Source: SHAN690 sp040221375 (lineage in GTDB: Bacteria; Bacteroidota; Bacteroidia; Flavobacteriales_G; Salibacteraceae). Taken from it: 64,000 nt of DNA. The notes beneath the pieces were generated by a model. That model saw only the letters and a list, made by a program, of their open reading frames with translations. It was not told the origin of the DNA and ran no database searches. The number at the start of each line of letters is the position of its first letter. The first letter of the stretch is position 1. Below, in pieces: positions 25,228 to 34,498 of the stretch. Where the stretch lies: the NCBI GenBank assembly GCA_040221375.1, contig JAVKEP010000089.1, positions 13,280 through 77,279 on the forward strand, in the 5' to 3' direction. The translations under genes and the position numbers were made by a program.

Positions 25228-27399
25228 ATGATTCTGAAAAACATATTCACAGCAACCCTCATCACCCTCGCCTTGTCATCGAGCGCGCAGGAAATTTCCC
25301 TCGAAGACATCTGGAAAAATGGAACATTCAGGCAGCGATCAGTGTATGGCCTGAAATCGATGAATGACGGGCTTCACTACACTACGCAAGACCGAGCAGA
25401 TACTGGAAACGAGATCAACAAGTACAGCTATGCATCCGGTGAGAAGATCGCTACAATCCTTACGGATAAAACACTTCAAGAACTAACCGGAGTCGAAGAT
25501 GCCTCGATCGGCGGCTATCGCTTCTCAGCAAATGAACGTTTCGTTTTGCTCCCCTTTGACCAAGAACGCATCTACCGACATTCGACCAAAGAGCACTATT
25601 ACGTCGTCGACCTCAAGGAAAATAAAGCGAGAAAACTCGCATCTGGAGAAAAACAGCGTCATGCTACCTTCTCTCCCGATGGAAGCAAAATTGCCTTTGT
25701 TCAGGGCAACGATCTCTTCGTTCAAGATTATGCAACCGGCAGCACCACCCAAATCACAAAGGACGGTGAATACAACAAAATCATCAACGGTTTTGCAGAT
25801 TGGGTATACGAGGAAGAATTCTCGTTTGATCAAGCCTTTTTCTGGTCCCCGAACGGAAAAAAGATCGCCTACTACCGATTCGATGAATCAAAGGTGGAAG
25901 AGTTTCATATGCCCGTATACACTGATTCGTATCCTGAAGACTACCGCTTTAAGTATCCGAAAGCAGGTGAAGACAACGCTGAGGTCACCATTCATGTGTA
26001 CGACTTGAAGTCTCAAAAATCCTCAGCGCTGGATTTGGGTCAGTATGAGTACATCCCCCGCATCAAGTGGACACAAGATGCCAATGTACTGGCCGTGATG
26101 AAAATGCCGCGCCTCCAAAATTTGCTGGACATCGACTTGGTAAATACGAGTGATCTGACACGCAAAACCGTCTATAAAGAAGCGAGCGATACATACATTG
26201 AGATCAGCGATGACTTGACCTTTTATGGTGACAATGCTGGTTTCATTTGGAGGACTGAAAAAGATGGATTCTTTCATTTATACAGTTATGACATCAACGG
26301 TGAAAATGAAAAACAGATCACGAAAGGGAACTGGGAAGTCAAAGAATTCATCGGCTTCGATTCCAAAAGTGAGCGCTTGTTCTTTACAGCAAGCAAGACG
26401 GCGGTATACAATACAGGAATCTACAGCGTTGCCCTTCTCGGTGGTGAGCCTACATTACTGAGCCCAAAGGCGGGTTCTTCGAGGGCCAATTTTAGCGCTG
26501 GATATCAATACTTCATCCTCTATCACAGCGATGCGAACACCCCGCAAACGGTGACGTTGAGGGACGCTGACGGCAAAGTCATTCGCAGCCTCGAAGACAA
26601 TGCAGAGCTAAAAGAAAAGTTGAGTGCCTACGCTTTGTCAAAGCAGGAATTTTTTGACCTCACTACGAGTGAGGGAGTGAAGCTAAACGGCTGGGTCATC
26701 AAACCACGCGATTTTGATAAGAATAAAAAGTACCCAGTGTTGATGTACGTTTACGGTGGACCAGGGTCGCAAACCGTCACCAATTCGATGAGTAGCAATT
26801 ATTTTTGGCATCAGATGCTAGCACAAAAAGGGTACGTGGTGGTTTCAGTTGACAATCGGGGTACTGGAGCTAGGGGGAAAGATTTCAGGGCGTCGACGTA
26901 CCGGCAATTGGGTAAATACGAAACAACCGATCAAATCGAGGCTGCGAAATGGCTTGCTAAGCAATCCTATGTAGATCCCGCTCGGATTGGAATTTGGGGA
27001 TGGAGCTATGGCGGTTACATGAGCAGCCTTTGCCTCTTTAAGGGCTCCGAATATTTCAAGACGGCGGTTGCTGTCGCCCCTGTGAGCAATTGGCGGTATT
27101 ATGACAGCATCTACACAGAGAGGTACATGGGATTGCCACAAGACAATGCCGACGGCTACGATGAAAACTCTCCCATCAACCATACGGACAAAATGGAAGG
27201 GAACTACTTACTGATTCACGGTACAGCAGACGACAACGTACATTTTCAAAATGCCGTAGAGATGGCAGATGCACTCATCGCATCCGACAAGCAATTTGAT
27301 TTCTATATTTACCCCGACCGGAATCATGGCATATATGGTGGTAATGCACGTTATCACTTGTTCACCAAGATCACCAACTTTCTTTCTGAAAACCTCTAA
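25228..27399 (+). CDS. Dipeptidyl peptidase IV-like S9B serine peptidase
   Basis: A 723-aa exported protein with a signal peptide (IFTATLITLALSSSAQ), a DPP-IV-type beta-propeller in the first 470 residues (YRFSANERFVLL, WVYEEEFSFD with the N-terminus-binding double Glu) and a C-terminal alpha/beta-hydrolase domain. The catalytic triad is visible: Ser593 in GWSYGGYMS, the Asp in GTADDNVHF and His700 in DRNHGIYGG. It removes X-Pro dipeptides from peptides in the periplasm. The following gene is a POT peptide importer, so the pair is likely a protein-scavenging unit. Confidence 0.94.
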   Translation: MILKNIFTATLITLALSSSAQEISLEDIWKNGTFRQRSVYGLKSMNDGLHYTTQDRADTGNEINKYSYASGEKIATILTDKTLQELTGVEDASIGGYRFSANERFVLLPFDQERIYRHSTKEHYYVVDLKENKARKLASGEKQRHATFSPDGSKIAFVQGNDLFVQDYATGSTTQITKDGEYNKIINGFADWVYEEEFSFDQAFFWSPNGKKIAYYRFDESKVEEFHMPVYTDSYPEDYRFKYPKAGEDNAEVTIHVYDLKSQKSSALDLGQYEYIPRIKWTQDANVLAVMKMPRLQNLLDIDLVNTSDLTRKTVYKEASDTYIEISDDLTFYGDNAGFIWRTEKDGFFHLYSYDINGENEKQITKGNWEVKEFIGFDSKSERLFFTASKTAVYNTGIYSVALLGGEPTLLSPKAGSSRANFSAGYQYFILYHSDANTPQTVTLRDADGKVIRSLEDNAELKEKLSAYALSKQEFFDLTTSEGVKLNGWVIKPRDFDKNKKYPVLMYVYGGPGSQTVTNSMSSNYFWHQMLAQKGYVVVSVDNRGTGARGKDFRASTYRQLGKYETTDQIEAAKWLAKQSYVDPARIGIWGWSYGGYMSSLCLFKGSEYFKTAVAVAPVSNWRYYDSIYTERYMGLPQDNADGYDENSPINHTDKMEGNYLLIHGTADDNVHFQNAVEMADALIASDKQFDFYIYPDRNHGIYGGNARYHLFTKITNFLSENL

Positions 27400-27418
27400 A
27401 CACTAAATCTAGAACGCT

Positions 27419-28903
27419 ATGAGCGAAGTAAAACAAGGCCATCCTGATGGCTTAATGACCCTCTTCTTTTCCGAGATGTGGGAACGTTTCTGTTACTATG
27501 GAATGCGCGTCCTTTTGACCCTTTTTCTCGTAAAATCATTGATGAAAGGGGATGCGGAAGCGTCCTTAATCTATGGTGCATATACGGGGTTAGTCTACGC
27601 CGCTCCAATCTTAGGGGGACGCATGGCAGATCAGTTCTTAGGGTATCGCTTCGCCGTAATGCTAGGAGCCATCCTGATGGCGATAGGTGAATTCTTAATT
27701 CTTGGAGGAAATGATTTCTTCCTACTTGTGGGTATGGGAGCACTGATTGTAGGAAACGGCTACTTCAAAGCAAACATATCCACAATCGTCGGTAAATTAT
27801 ACGAGGACGATGACCCACGAAGGGATTCCGGTTTTACCATTTTCTACATTGGTATCAACATTGGAGCATTGCTAGCGACGACCCTCGTAGCATATGTGGG
27901 AGAGACCTACGGCTTCGAAAAAGGCTTCGGACTTGCAGGATTAGGTATGCTTACTGGGCTGCTCATCTTCTGGACGGGCAGAAAGAATTACGCCGCCGCC
28001 AGCGGACTAGAAATCACAGAAGCAGGAAAAAAGAAAGTTCTCGGACCAATCAACATGGCTTGGGCTATCTCCTTTGGATCATTGCTGTTGATTCCACTTT
28101 GTTATATCCTTATTTCTCAAAATGAACTGCTCGATTACATCCTATTGGCGCTATTCGTCTACGTAGCGTGGAACTTAATCAGTTCGGGAGCGGCGGCTGA
28201 CAAAGAACAAGGAACAAAAGTTTGGAAAGACCGAATGATCGCGCTGATCATATTTATGTTGATCAACATTACGTTTTGGGCATGCTTTGAGCAAGCGGGA
28301 ACGTCGCTCACGCTTTTCGCCGACAGAAACGTAGACCGAGAAATCATGGGATGGTTGATGCCCGCATCAATGACTCAGTTTTTCAATCCATTCTTTATCA
28401 TCGTATTTGGTTCTATTTTTTCTGTTATGTGGGTAAAGCTGTCCAATATTGGCAAAAACCCGAGCATCCCCTTGAAGTTCGCATTTGGTATCATACAATT
28501 GGCTGCAGGATTCTTGATTACCCAGGTTGGCCTGATGTTCGTCAATGACGCATTTCAAGTGCCATTGTTGACCTTGTTCTTCCTGTATCTGCTCCATACT
28601 ACCGGTGAGTTGTTCCTTTCACCTATTGGATTGTCCATGGTGACTAAACTCTCCCCTAAAAACATTGCTGCTACGGCGATGGGAGCGTGGTTCTTGAGCT
28701 TTGCCATTGCGAATTACGTCGGTGGTAAAATCGCAACCCTAACCGGTGGACATGGCATGGACGGCGAAGCAATATCCGTGTCTGAAGGCTTGGACAAATA
28801 CATCAGCGTCTTCTCAACGATTGGTGTAGTACTGCTCGGAATTGCCCTTATTATCATCCTCGCCAACAAGCCATTGCAAAAGCTTATGCACGGTGTGAAG
28901 TAA
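27419..28903 (+). CDS. POT-family proton-coupled di/tripeptide transporter
   Basis: A 494-aa MFS protein of the POT/PTR family with 12-14 membrane helices. Diagnostic motifs are the first-helix EMWERFCYYGMR (ExxERFxYYG), GNGYFKANISTIVG and FYIGINIGA (FYxxINxG). It imports di- and tripeptides with protons across the inner membrane. It begins 19 bp after the DPP-IV gene and is followed by a clear terminator hairpin, so the two genes form one transcript. Confidence 0.95.
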   Translation: MSEVKQGHPDGLMTLFFSEMWERFCYYGMRVLLTLFLVKSLMKGDAEASLIYGAYTGLVYAAPILGGRMADQFLGYRFAVMLGAILMAIGEFLILGGNDFFLLVGMGALIVGNGYFKANISTIVGKLYEDDDPRRDSGFTIFYIGINIGALLATTLVAYVGETYGFEKGFGLAGLGMLTGLLIFWTGRKNYAAASGLEITEAGKKKVLGPINMAWAISFGSLLLIPLCYILISQNELLDYILLALFVYVAWNLISSGAAADKEQGTKVWKDRMIALIIFMLINITFWACFEQAGTSLTLFADRNVDREIMGWLMPASMTQFFNPFFIIVFGSIFSVMWVKLSNIGKNPSIPLKFAFGIIQLAAGFLITQVGLMFVNDAFQVPLLTLFFLYLLHTTGELFLSPIGLSMVTKLSPKNIAATAMGAWFLSFAIANYVGGKIATLTGGHGMDGEAISVSEGLDKYISVFSTIGVVLLGIALIIILANKPLQKLMHGVK

Positions 28904-28920
28904 TCGATTCTTCTATTTTA

Positions 28921-28973
28921 AGCATAGAAAGGCAGTTGTTAATATGAATTAATGGCTGCCTTTCATGCTTTTT
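28921..28973 (+). terminator. Rho-independent terminator after the DPP-IV/POT operon
   Basis: AGCATAGAAAGGCAG (28921-28935) pairs with CTGCCTTTCATGCT (28956-28969), 14 pairs with one bulged A, and is followed by a run of T to 28973. An ATG at 28952 falls inside the hairpin, which supports the later start chosen for the next gene. Confidence 0.85.
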
Positions 28974-29002
28974 CTGCGTCTCATTATCTGTACCTTTATG
29001 CC

Positions 29003-29551
29003 ATGAAATCGTTCTACACGTTCCTTTTTCTCGTTTTTCTCTCCGTCACAAGCGTCGCGCAAAAGCCCGCAAAAATCAATTGGATGTCTTGGGATGAAGC
29101 AGTAGCCGCCAACAGCGAATCCCCTCGGCTCATTTTCGTCGACACGTACACCGACTGGTGTGGTTGGTGCAAGAAGATGGATGCGAGTACGTTCTCCAAT
29201 CCGGTGATTGCGGATTACATGAATGAGCATTACTACGCGGTAAAGATGGATGCAGAGATGAAGGATACCATCCTATTCAATGGCTACACCTTCGTCAATC
29301 CCCAGCCCAACCGAAAAAGAAGTACACACCAATTGGCCGCTTCCTTGTTGGATAACAAATTGAGCTATCCGAGTTTTATCTTCTTGAACGCCGAATTTCA
29401 ACGCATTCAGATCCTTCCTGGGTATAAAGGCCCCAAAGATTTCGAACCGATCATCCGCTACTTTGTCGAAGGTGCCTCAAAAGGCGTCCAATACGAAGAG
29501 TACATGGGCAATTTCGTCTCCTTGTTTTCAGGGTCTGAACAAGCCAACTAA
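29003..29551 (+). CDS. Exported thioredoxin-fold protein
   Basis: From ATG 29003 there is a signal peptide (SFYTFLFLVFLSVTSVAQ) and then a thioredoxin fold with the redox motif TDWCGWCKKMD and the cis-proline strand LSYPSFIFLN. This resembles the thiol-disulfide DUF255/thioredoxin_7 type found in Bacteroidota periplasms. A likely role is reducing or isomerising disulfides in envelope proteins. An upstream ATG at 28952 is inside a terminator hairpin and was rejected. Confidence 0.87.
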   Translation: MKSFYTFLFLVFLSVTSVAQKPAKINWMSWDEAVAANSESPRLIFVDTYTDWCGWCKKMDASTFSNPVIADYMNEHYYAVKMDAEMKDTILFNGYTFVNPQPNRKRSTHQLAASLLDNKLSYPSFIFLNAEFQRIQILPGYKGPKDFEPIIRYFVEGASKGVQYEEYMGNFVSLFSGSEQAN

Positions 29552-29577
29552 ATCTATCGTTAACTGTTAGTAAGGCC

Positions 29578-30486
29578 ATGTCGATTCCAATTGCATGGTC
29601 TGAAATCTATGCGCATCCTTTGCCCGGGGGGCATCGCTTTCCCATGGAGAAGTATAAGCTCCTCCCTGAACAATTGCTGTACGAAGGTACCATAGCTGCA
29701 AACCAACTCTTTTCACCCAGCCCGCTTTCTGAAGAACAAATTCTGAGCACTCATAGTTCCTCCTACTGGGACCGACTCTCCAATCTACAATTGTCGCCCA
29801 AAGAGCAACGCGCTAGTGGATTTCCACATTCGATCCAACTCATCGATCGCGAGCGAGTCATTTGTGGAGGCACACTCAAAGGGGCCGAACATGCATTGCT
29901 TAACAATCAATGCGCGTTGAACGTCGCAGGAGGAACACACCATGCATACGCTGATCGGGCAGAGGGCTTTTGCTTGCTGAATGATGTTGCAATAAGCGCC
30001 AACTTCCTCATGACCCATCACGAAATTGAACGGATCTTGGTGATCGACCTGGACGTTCACCAGGGCAATGGAACTGCCAAGATCTTCGAAAACGATGATC
30101 GTGTCTTCACGTTCAGTATGCACGGTGAGAAAAACTATCCTTTCCGAAAAGAGGCATCTGACCTCGATGTCCCTCTCCCCGACGGAATCCAAGACGACGA
30201 GTACTTGGCCTTGCTCCGGACCCATACTCAACGACTGATGAGTGAGCTACAGCCACAGTTTGTTTTCTACCAAGCAGGGGTCGACATATTGGATTCAGAC
30301 AAACTTGGGAAACTTTGCGTCACCAAAGAAGGATGTAAAGAAAGGGACCGCATCGTCTTAGCGGCTTGCTCAATGGACGGCGTTCCTTTACACATCACGA
30401 TGGGAGGAGGTTATTCGCCCAATCTTTCAGACATCGTAGATGCGCACGCCAATACGTTCAGGCTTGCCATGCATTTTTTTAGCTGA
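29578..30486 (+). CDS. Histone deacetylase-family amidohydrolase
   Basis: A 302-aa arginase/deacetylase-fold enzyme. Catalytic marks are GGTHHAYADRAEGFCLLNDV (active-site His pair) and the zinc ligands in VIDLDVHQGNGTA, with FYQAGVDILDSD and TMGGGYSP at the end. Bacterial members remove acetyl or other acyl groups from amines such as polyamines or metabolites, sometimes from proteins; the substrate is unknown. It is followed by a convergent DUF1684 gene 2 bp away. Confidence 0.92.
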   Translation: MSIPIAWSEIYAHPLPGGHRFPMEKYKLLPEQLLYEGTIAANQLFSPSPLSEEQILSTHSSSYWDRLSNLQLSPKEQRASGFPHSIQLIDRERVICGGTLKGAEHALLNNQCALNVAGGTHHAYADRAEGFCLLNDVAISANFLMTHHEIERILVIDLDVHQGNGTAKIFENDDRVFTFSMHGEKNYPFRKEASDLDVPLPDGIQDDEYLALLRTHTQRLMSELQPQFVFYQAGVDILDSDKLGKLCVTKEGCKERDRIVLAACSMDGVPLHITMGGGYSPNLSDIVDAHANTFRLAMHFFS

Positions 30487-30488
30487 AT

Positions 30489-31127
30489 TCAGTGCTTTCC
30501 GAAGTCCTTTTCTCCGGCTTCGACATGCACGTCCAAAAAATTCTGCTTCGGGGGTATGGGGCATGAAAAACCGCTTCCGTAAGCACAGTAAGGATTGTAG
30601 CAGAGGTTAAAATCCAACACCACATCTCCATTCTCTAGCGGCACATCGATGTCGAGGTACCTCCCGCCGCCGTAAGTGGTCTTTCCCGTAGATAAATCGG
30701 TAAAAGGCACAAAAAGGTACGGGGCATATGGCGACTCATATCCCTCTGGCCAAATTCGCTTGTATGCTGTCAAGGAATCGGCATCTCCCAAATGTTCAAT
30801 GACGAGCAGTCCATATTCAAAGTATTCCTTGGTCTTCCCTGCCGATGTCATGATGTCAAGGGTGTCGCCATTTTCGAGCAAAATAAAATGGGCTAGCTTT
30901 CTCCACTCTGGGTCCACCGCGAAATAATTTAGCCCGTGGAATGCTTTTCTATCCTCCGCTTGCAATGGGGAATGCCGTTTTGATTTGAGTTCTTTGTCTT
31001 TTGCCTTCCTCCCCTGCACAATCAATTTTTCGTAATCCGCCGGCCGGTCCTGAGCCAATAAGTCATACGCGGCCATCGCAAGAATGAGCACAATCGCATA
31101 CCGAATATGTGAACATGTGATTAACAT
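30489..31127 (-). CDS. Exported DUF1684 protein
   Basis: A 212-aa protein with a hydrophobic N-terminus (YAIVLILAMAAYDLLAQ). The DUF1684 features are the late PYLFVPFTDLSTGKTTYGGG, RYLDIDVP and DFNLCYNPYCAYGSGFSCPIPP with conserved cysteines. The family's function is not known. It reads divergently from the CPBP gene, with a small inverted repeat (TTCTCC/GGAGAA near 31131-31148) between the two. Confidence 0.88.
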   Translation of the reverse strand: MLITCSHIRYAIVLILAMAAYDLLAQDRPADYEKLIVQGRKAKDKELKSKRHSPLQAEDRKAFHGLNYFAVDPEWRKLAHFILLENGDTLDIMTSAGKTKEYFEYGLLVIEHLGDADSLTAYKRIWPEGYESPYAPYLFVPFTDLSTGKTTYGGGRYLDIDVPLENGDVVLDFNLCYNPYCAYGSGFSCPIPPKQNFLDVHVEAGEKDFGKH

Positions 31128-31168
31128 TGTTTCTCCTAGAAGGGAGAAGATAAAAGTATAAAAACCGC

Positions 31169-32086
31169 ATGCATCAAATTTGGAGAGAACTCGTAGATCA
31201 CGTCAAAGCAGATTATAAACTGCGACCCTACTTGGTTACGGCTCTTTTCTTAGGCATCTTGCTCTTTGTCAACTACGCATTTGAAGTAGAGAAAAACCTA
31301 CTAGGCGAGATCGGCAGTTGGCAGTACTTGTGGTTCAATGCTCTCGTATTTTTCGTGACGTACTATGCCGCGGTTTGGATCAAGGTCGGGGCCCAGCCTT
31401 TTGCATCGAAAGGCTTCCTGGTTTCCAGCTTTGTTATTCTATGCATTGCCACCTTGAGCAGTTCCTTGCTTTTCATCCGAGAATGCTTGACCGCATTTTC
31501 ATACCAAGAGCAGCGTTATCTAGCGCGCATTTTGTTCAATTCCATTGGCACCCTTGTCGTATTCAGTGGCTTGGGAATGCTCTATTTCTTTAGGGACAGA
31601 GGTAAGGTAGAAGGATTCTACGGCTTAAGGCTTACGTCAAAGCAGAATCTATTGCCCTACTTCGGTTTGCTAACATTGATGCTCCCGTTGTTGTTTTGGG
31701 CTTCCACGCAAGCGCACTTTCTGGAGACCTACCCCATCTTCAATGCGGCTGAGTACAAAGCTGTATTTGGTCTGACCTTACATCAAATGACCGCCCTTTT
31801 TGAGGGATTGTACTTGCTAGATTTCATTCGGATTGAATTGCTCTTCCGGGGAGCTTTAGTGATTGGCCTTTCGCGATTCCTCGGTAAGGATGCTGTCTTG
31901 CCCATGGTAGTGATGTACTGCATGTTGCACATCAATAAGCCGCTCGGTGAAGCCATCAGCAGCATCTTCGGTGGCTATGTACTGGGCGTGATTGCCCTGT
32001 ATCAGCGGCACATTATCGGAGGGTGCATTGTGCATATCGGAGTGGCCGGATTAATGGAGTTGCTAGCCTATTGGGCTTCCTCCTGA
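31169..32086 (+). CDS. CPBP-family intramembrane protein (atypical motif)
   Basis: A 305-aa protein with about eight membrane helices and the CPBP/Abi (Rce1-like) domain in the last 100 residues. Motif 1 reads RIELLFRG where EExxxRG is usual, so the first catalytic glutamate is replaced by Ile. Motif 2 is YCMLHINKP and motif 3 starts HIGVAGLME. Prenyl-protease-like activity is therefore doubtful. The last 19 bp overlap the end of the convergent ABC ATPase gene. Confidence 0.82.
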   Translation: MHQIWRELVDHVKADYKLRPYLVTALFLGILLFVNYAFEVEKNLLGEIGSWQYLWFNALVFFVTYYAAVWIKVGAQPFASKGFLVSSFVILCIATLSSSLLFIRECLTAFSYQEQRYLARILFNSIGTLVVFSGLGMLYFFRDRGKVEGFYGLRLTSKQNLLPYFGLLTLMLPLLFWASTQAHFLETYPIFNAAEYKAVFGLTLHQMTALFEGLYLLDFIRIELLFRGALVIGLSRFLGKDAVLPMVVMYCMLHINKPLGEAISSIFGGYVLGVIALYQRHIIGGCIVHIGVAGLMELLAYWASS

Positions 32087-32799
32087 ACTGAGCTGCTTCC
32101 TACACGGGCGAAGTAGGTCTCAAGGTCTTTGAGTGTATCGCCAGATGTTTGGATATCCTGAATGACCCGGCCTTTCTCCAGCAAGACAATGCGTTCGCAC
32201 ACATCGGTAACGTGACTCAAATCGTGGCTTGATATCAGCATGGTGACACCGCGATCATGTTTCAATCGTTTGAGTAATTCTTTCAACCTTATTTGAGTGG
32301 ATGGATCCAAGTTGGCAAACGGCTCATCTAGGACCAACACTTTCGGTTCTGCTAAGAGTGCAGCGGCAATTCCTACCTTCTTTTGGTTTCCTTTAGAAAG
32401 GTCCCGAATCAATTTTTTACCCCCTAGAATCTCTCCATTAAACAACGGCTCAAACGAAGACACCCTCAATTGGAGGTCGGACTCTCCGATTCCATGAATA
32501 GCGGCGATGAAATCAAAATACTCTTCGGGAAGCAGGTGCCCGACCAGAAAATTTTCATCTAAGTAGCTGCCCGTATGACGCTTCCACTGTTCAGTTTCGC
32601 GGGTTTTTTGACCATCGATCATCGCGCAACCAGAATCGGGCTCAATCAGGTCGATCAAACATCGAAACAGCGTCGTTTTGCCGGCGCCATTGTTGCCGAC
32701 CAAACCGAAACTTTCCCCTGAAGGAATGCTTAGGTCATCCACCGAGACAGCGGTGTAATCGCCATACTTTTTGGTCAACGTTTTGAATTGAATTTCCAT
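32068..32799 (-). CDS. ABC transporter ATP-binding protein
   Basis: A 243-aa ABC ATPase with Walker A GLVGNNGAGKTTLFR, Q-loop region, signature LSKGNQKKVGIAAAL, Walker B VLVLDEPFANLD and H-loop LISSHDLSHV. It pairs with the DUF5687 permease that ends 8 bp upstream and would power an export or ABC-2-type process. Substrate unknown. Confidence 0.93.
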   Translation of the reverse strand: MEIQFKTLTKKYGDYTAVSVDDLSIPSGESFGLVGNNGAGKTTLFRCLIDLIEPDSGCAMIDGQKTRETEQWKRHTGSYLDENFLVGHLLPEEYFDFIAAIHGIGESDLQLRVSSFEPLFNGEILGGKKLIRDLSKGNQKKVGIAAALLAEPKVLVLDEPFANLDPSTQIRLKELLKRLKHDRGVTMLISSHDLSHVTDVCERIVLLEKGRVIQDIQTSGDTLKDLETYFARVGSSSVQEEAQ

Positions 32800-32807
32800 T
32801 TTATCGT

Positions 32808-34313
32808 TTATTGGTTTCTGAAGTCATTCGAAATTTCGTGCCGCTGCTTTTTCAACCACAACGCAAGCAGCTGTATCCAATAGCGTGTTCCCGCCAGGCC
32901 TATGAGTCCGACCACTCCGATCAAGAGCACAGCTCCCAACTCATCCCAAAAAAGCATACCCAAGCCGTACAAAGCCAAAGGCGCACCCAAGACAGGAACG
33001 ACCAATAAAAATTGCGCCGCACCTACTCCCTGCCAATTGAACACCGTGCCCTGAGACAGATCGATTTTCTTCGGGTTCATGGAACCGAAAAACATGACGA
33101 TGTGTGTGTTGATGCCAATGTTGAAAAGGAATACACAAAAGAGCACCAGTAAAATTTTCATACCGAAAAAGGCGTATGGCGTGGATAGCACCATAGCAAC
33201 CCCGCTCACGATGGCAAATAGTAAGAACTTGCTTTTGTAGTAATGCTCAAATGAAATGTTTCTCGTTAGGATGTGATCAAAATGTGTCCCCTCCCACCCA
33301 AGGAGGTACTGCCCATAATTCAACATGAACATGCCTGTGATGATGATGCTAAACAAGATGTACATCAGGTAATTGCCAGCGTACTCGGCTTGAGGAAACA
33401 CAATCAATCCGTAGCCCAAGAAGAGGACCGTGATTAAGAGGACAGACCGAGGACGTTTGTTGCGCCAAATGAATTTGAACTCCAACTCCGTCAACCTACC
33501 GACCAATCCAAACCTTGATAGTATACCACTACCTACGTAGGAGACTTCGTTCCTGCCCGATCTACTGATCCGACTGAGGTACATGTTTTTTCGGAGGTAA
33601 CTGAAATTGAGTCCGTAGGAACCAAGAAGGGCAATCAAACAAATTACAGCCAGCCAGGGATGGAGGAAAAACGAATCAAAAACCCAACTGGAAATGGCGT
33701 TAAAATCGACGATTGCATACCAGTGAAGGCCTATCAAGGCTGCCAAAGCGATCAACAACCCTATGTAGATGCGCGTGTCGACTTCAGAAGTTCGCTTGAT
33801 ATATAGTAAGAAAAAGTTCGCGGAATAGATGAGCAATGCCATGCCTGATACCCAGCCTAAGGCTTGCTCAAACGGCAGGTTACTGAACACCTCCACCATG
33901 AACGGGCCGAGTAAAATGAAGTGGAATAAATTAAACGGACTCCAAATCGTCTTGACGAGCATGAAATGAACCAATGAAGAACGCCGGATCGGAAGGTGCA
34001 AATACGGTTCTACCGACATGGCCGGCAACTTTTGCATAAAGTACCGAATGATGAAGTCCAAGAAAAAATAGTAAATCAAGTACCTGTCCAATCGGCGCAA
34101 GACGAAGCTGGGTCCGTAGGTATTGTAGTCAACCCCGTCCACCGGGATCTTCATGAGCAAATCATCCAAAAAAATTCCGAGCACCAGCAGGTTGCCAATC
34201 AAGTAGATGAAGGTCAAAGCAAGGAATGCATTGATCAACAATTTTCGATGCCAAATAGGTGAGCGCGTTGCGCTTTTCCAGTCCAAGGAGATGATCTTCA
34301 GTAGGTTTTTCAT
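32808..34313 (-). CDS. DUF5687 ABC-2-type membrane protein
   Basis: A 501-aa protein with about 12 membrane helices, of the DUF5687 family found in Bacteroidota beside ABC ATPases. ATG 34313 (MKNLLKIISLDWKSATRSP) gives the usual N-terminus; 34367 adds 18 odd residues. Together with the downstream ATPase it forms an ABC-2-like exporter of unknown cargo. It is transcribed away from carB across a 185-bp gap. Confidence 0.88.
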   Translation of the reverse strand: MKNLLKIISLDWKSATRSPIWHRKLLINAFLALTFIYLIGNLLVLGIFLDDLLMKIPVDGVDYNTYGPSFVLRRLDRYLIYYFFLDFIIRYFMQKLPAMSVEPYLHLPIRRSSLVHFMLVKTIWSPFNLFHFILLGPFMVEVFSNLPFEQALGWVSGMALLIYSANFFLLYIKRTSEVDTRIYIGLLIALAALIGLHWYAIVDFNAISSWVFDSFFLHPWLAVICLIALLGSYGLNFSYLRKNMYLSRISRSGRNEVSYVGSGILSRFGLVGRLTELEFKFIWRNKRPRSVLLITVLFLGYGLIVFPQAEYAGNYLMYILFSIIITGMFMLNYGQYLLGWEGTHFDHILTRNISFEHYYKSKFLLFAIVSGVAMVLSTPYAFFGMKILLVLFCVFLFNIGINTHIVMFFGSMNPKKIDLSQGTVFNWQGVGAAQFLLVVPVLGAPLALYGLGMLFWDELGAVLLIGVVGLIGLAGTRYWIQLLALWLKKQRHEISNDFRNQ

Positions 34314-34466
34314 CGTGGGCCGAAGTAAGTCACCTACTCCAATACTTGCAAGCAAAATTGTGACCAACGGTCCTAGTCAAGCGTCGAATGAAATGGCCTT
34401 TTCACAGGTTATTCACAGTTTATCGACATTGCTCGGTCATTTGGTTTTCAGGATATACCTTCGCGC

Positions 34467-34484
34467 ACAATTTGGACAAATTGT
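34467..34484. promoter_or_regulatory. Perfect palindrome ahead of carB (possible operator)
   Basis: ACAATTTG and CAAATTGT form a perfect 8-2-8 inverted repeat around GA, ending 14 bp before the carB ATG. Position and symmetry fit a dimeric repressor site or an element acting on initiation. I do not recognise it as a known ArgR, PyrR or PurR site. Confidence 0.5.
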
Positions 34485-34498
34485 AATTTCCACGCAGC

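Noticed and set aside
25035..25367. 110-codon frame before the DPP-IV gene
   Set aside because: It runs over the 11-bp tandem repeat and into the clear signal peptide of DPP-IV in another frame; its codons are explained by the repeat.
28952..29002. Upstream start for the thioredoxin-like gene
   Set aside because: The ATG lies inside a strong terminator hairpin and the added residues spoil the signal peptide that starts at 29003.
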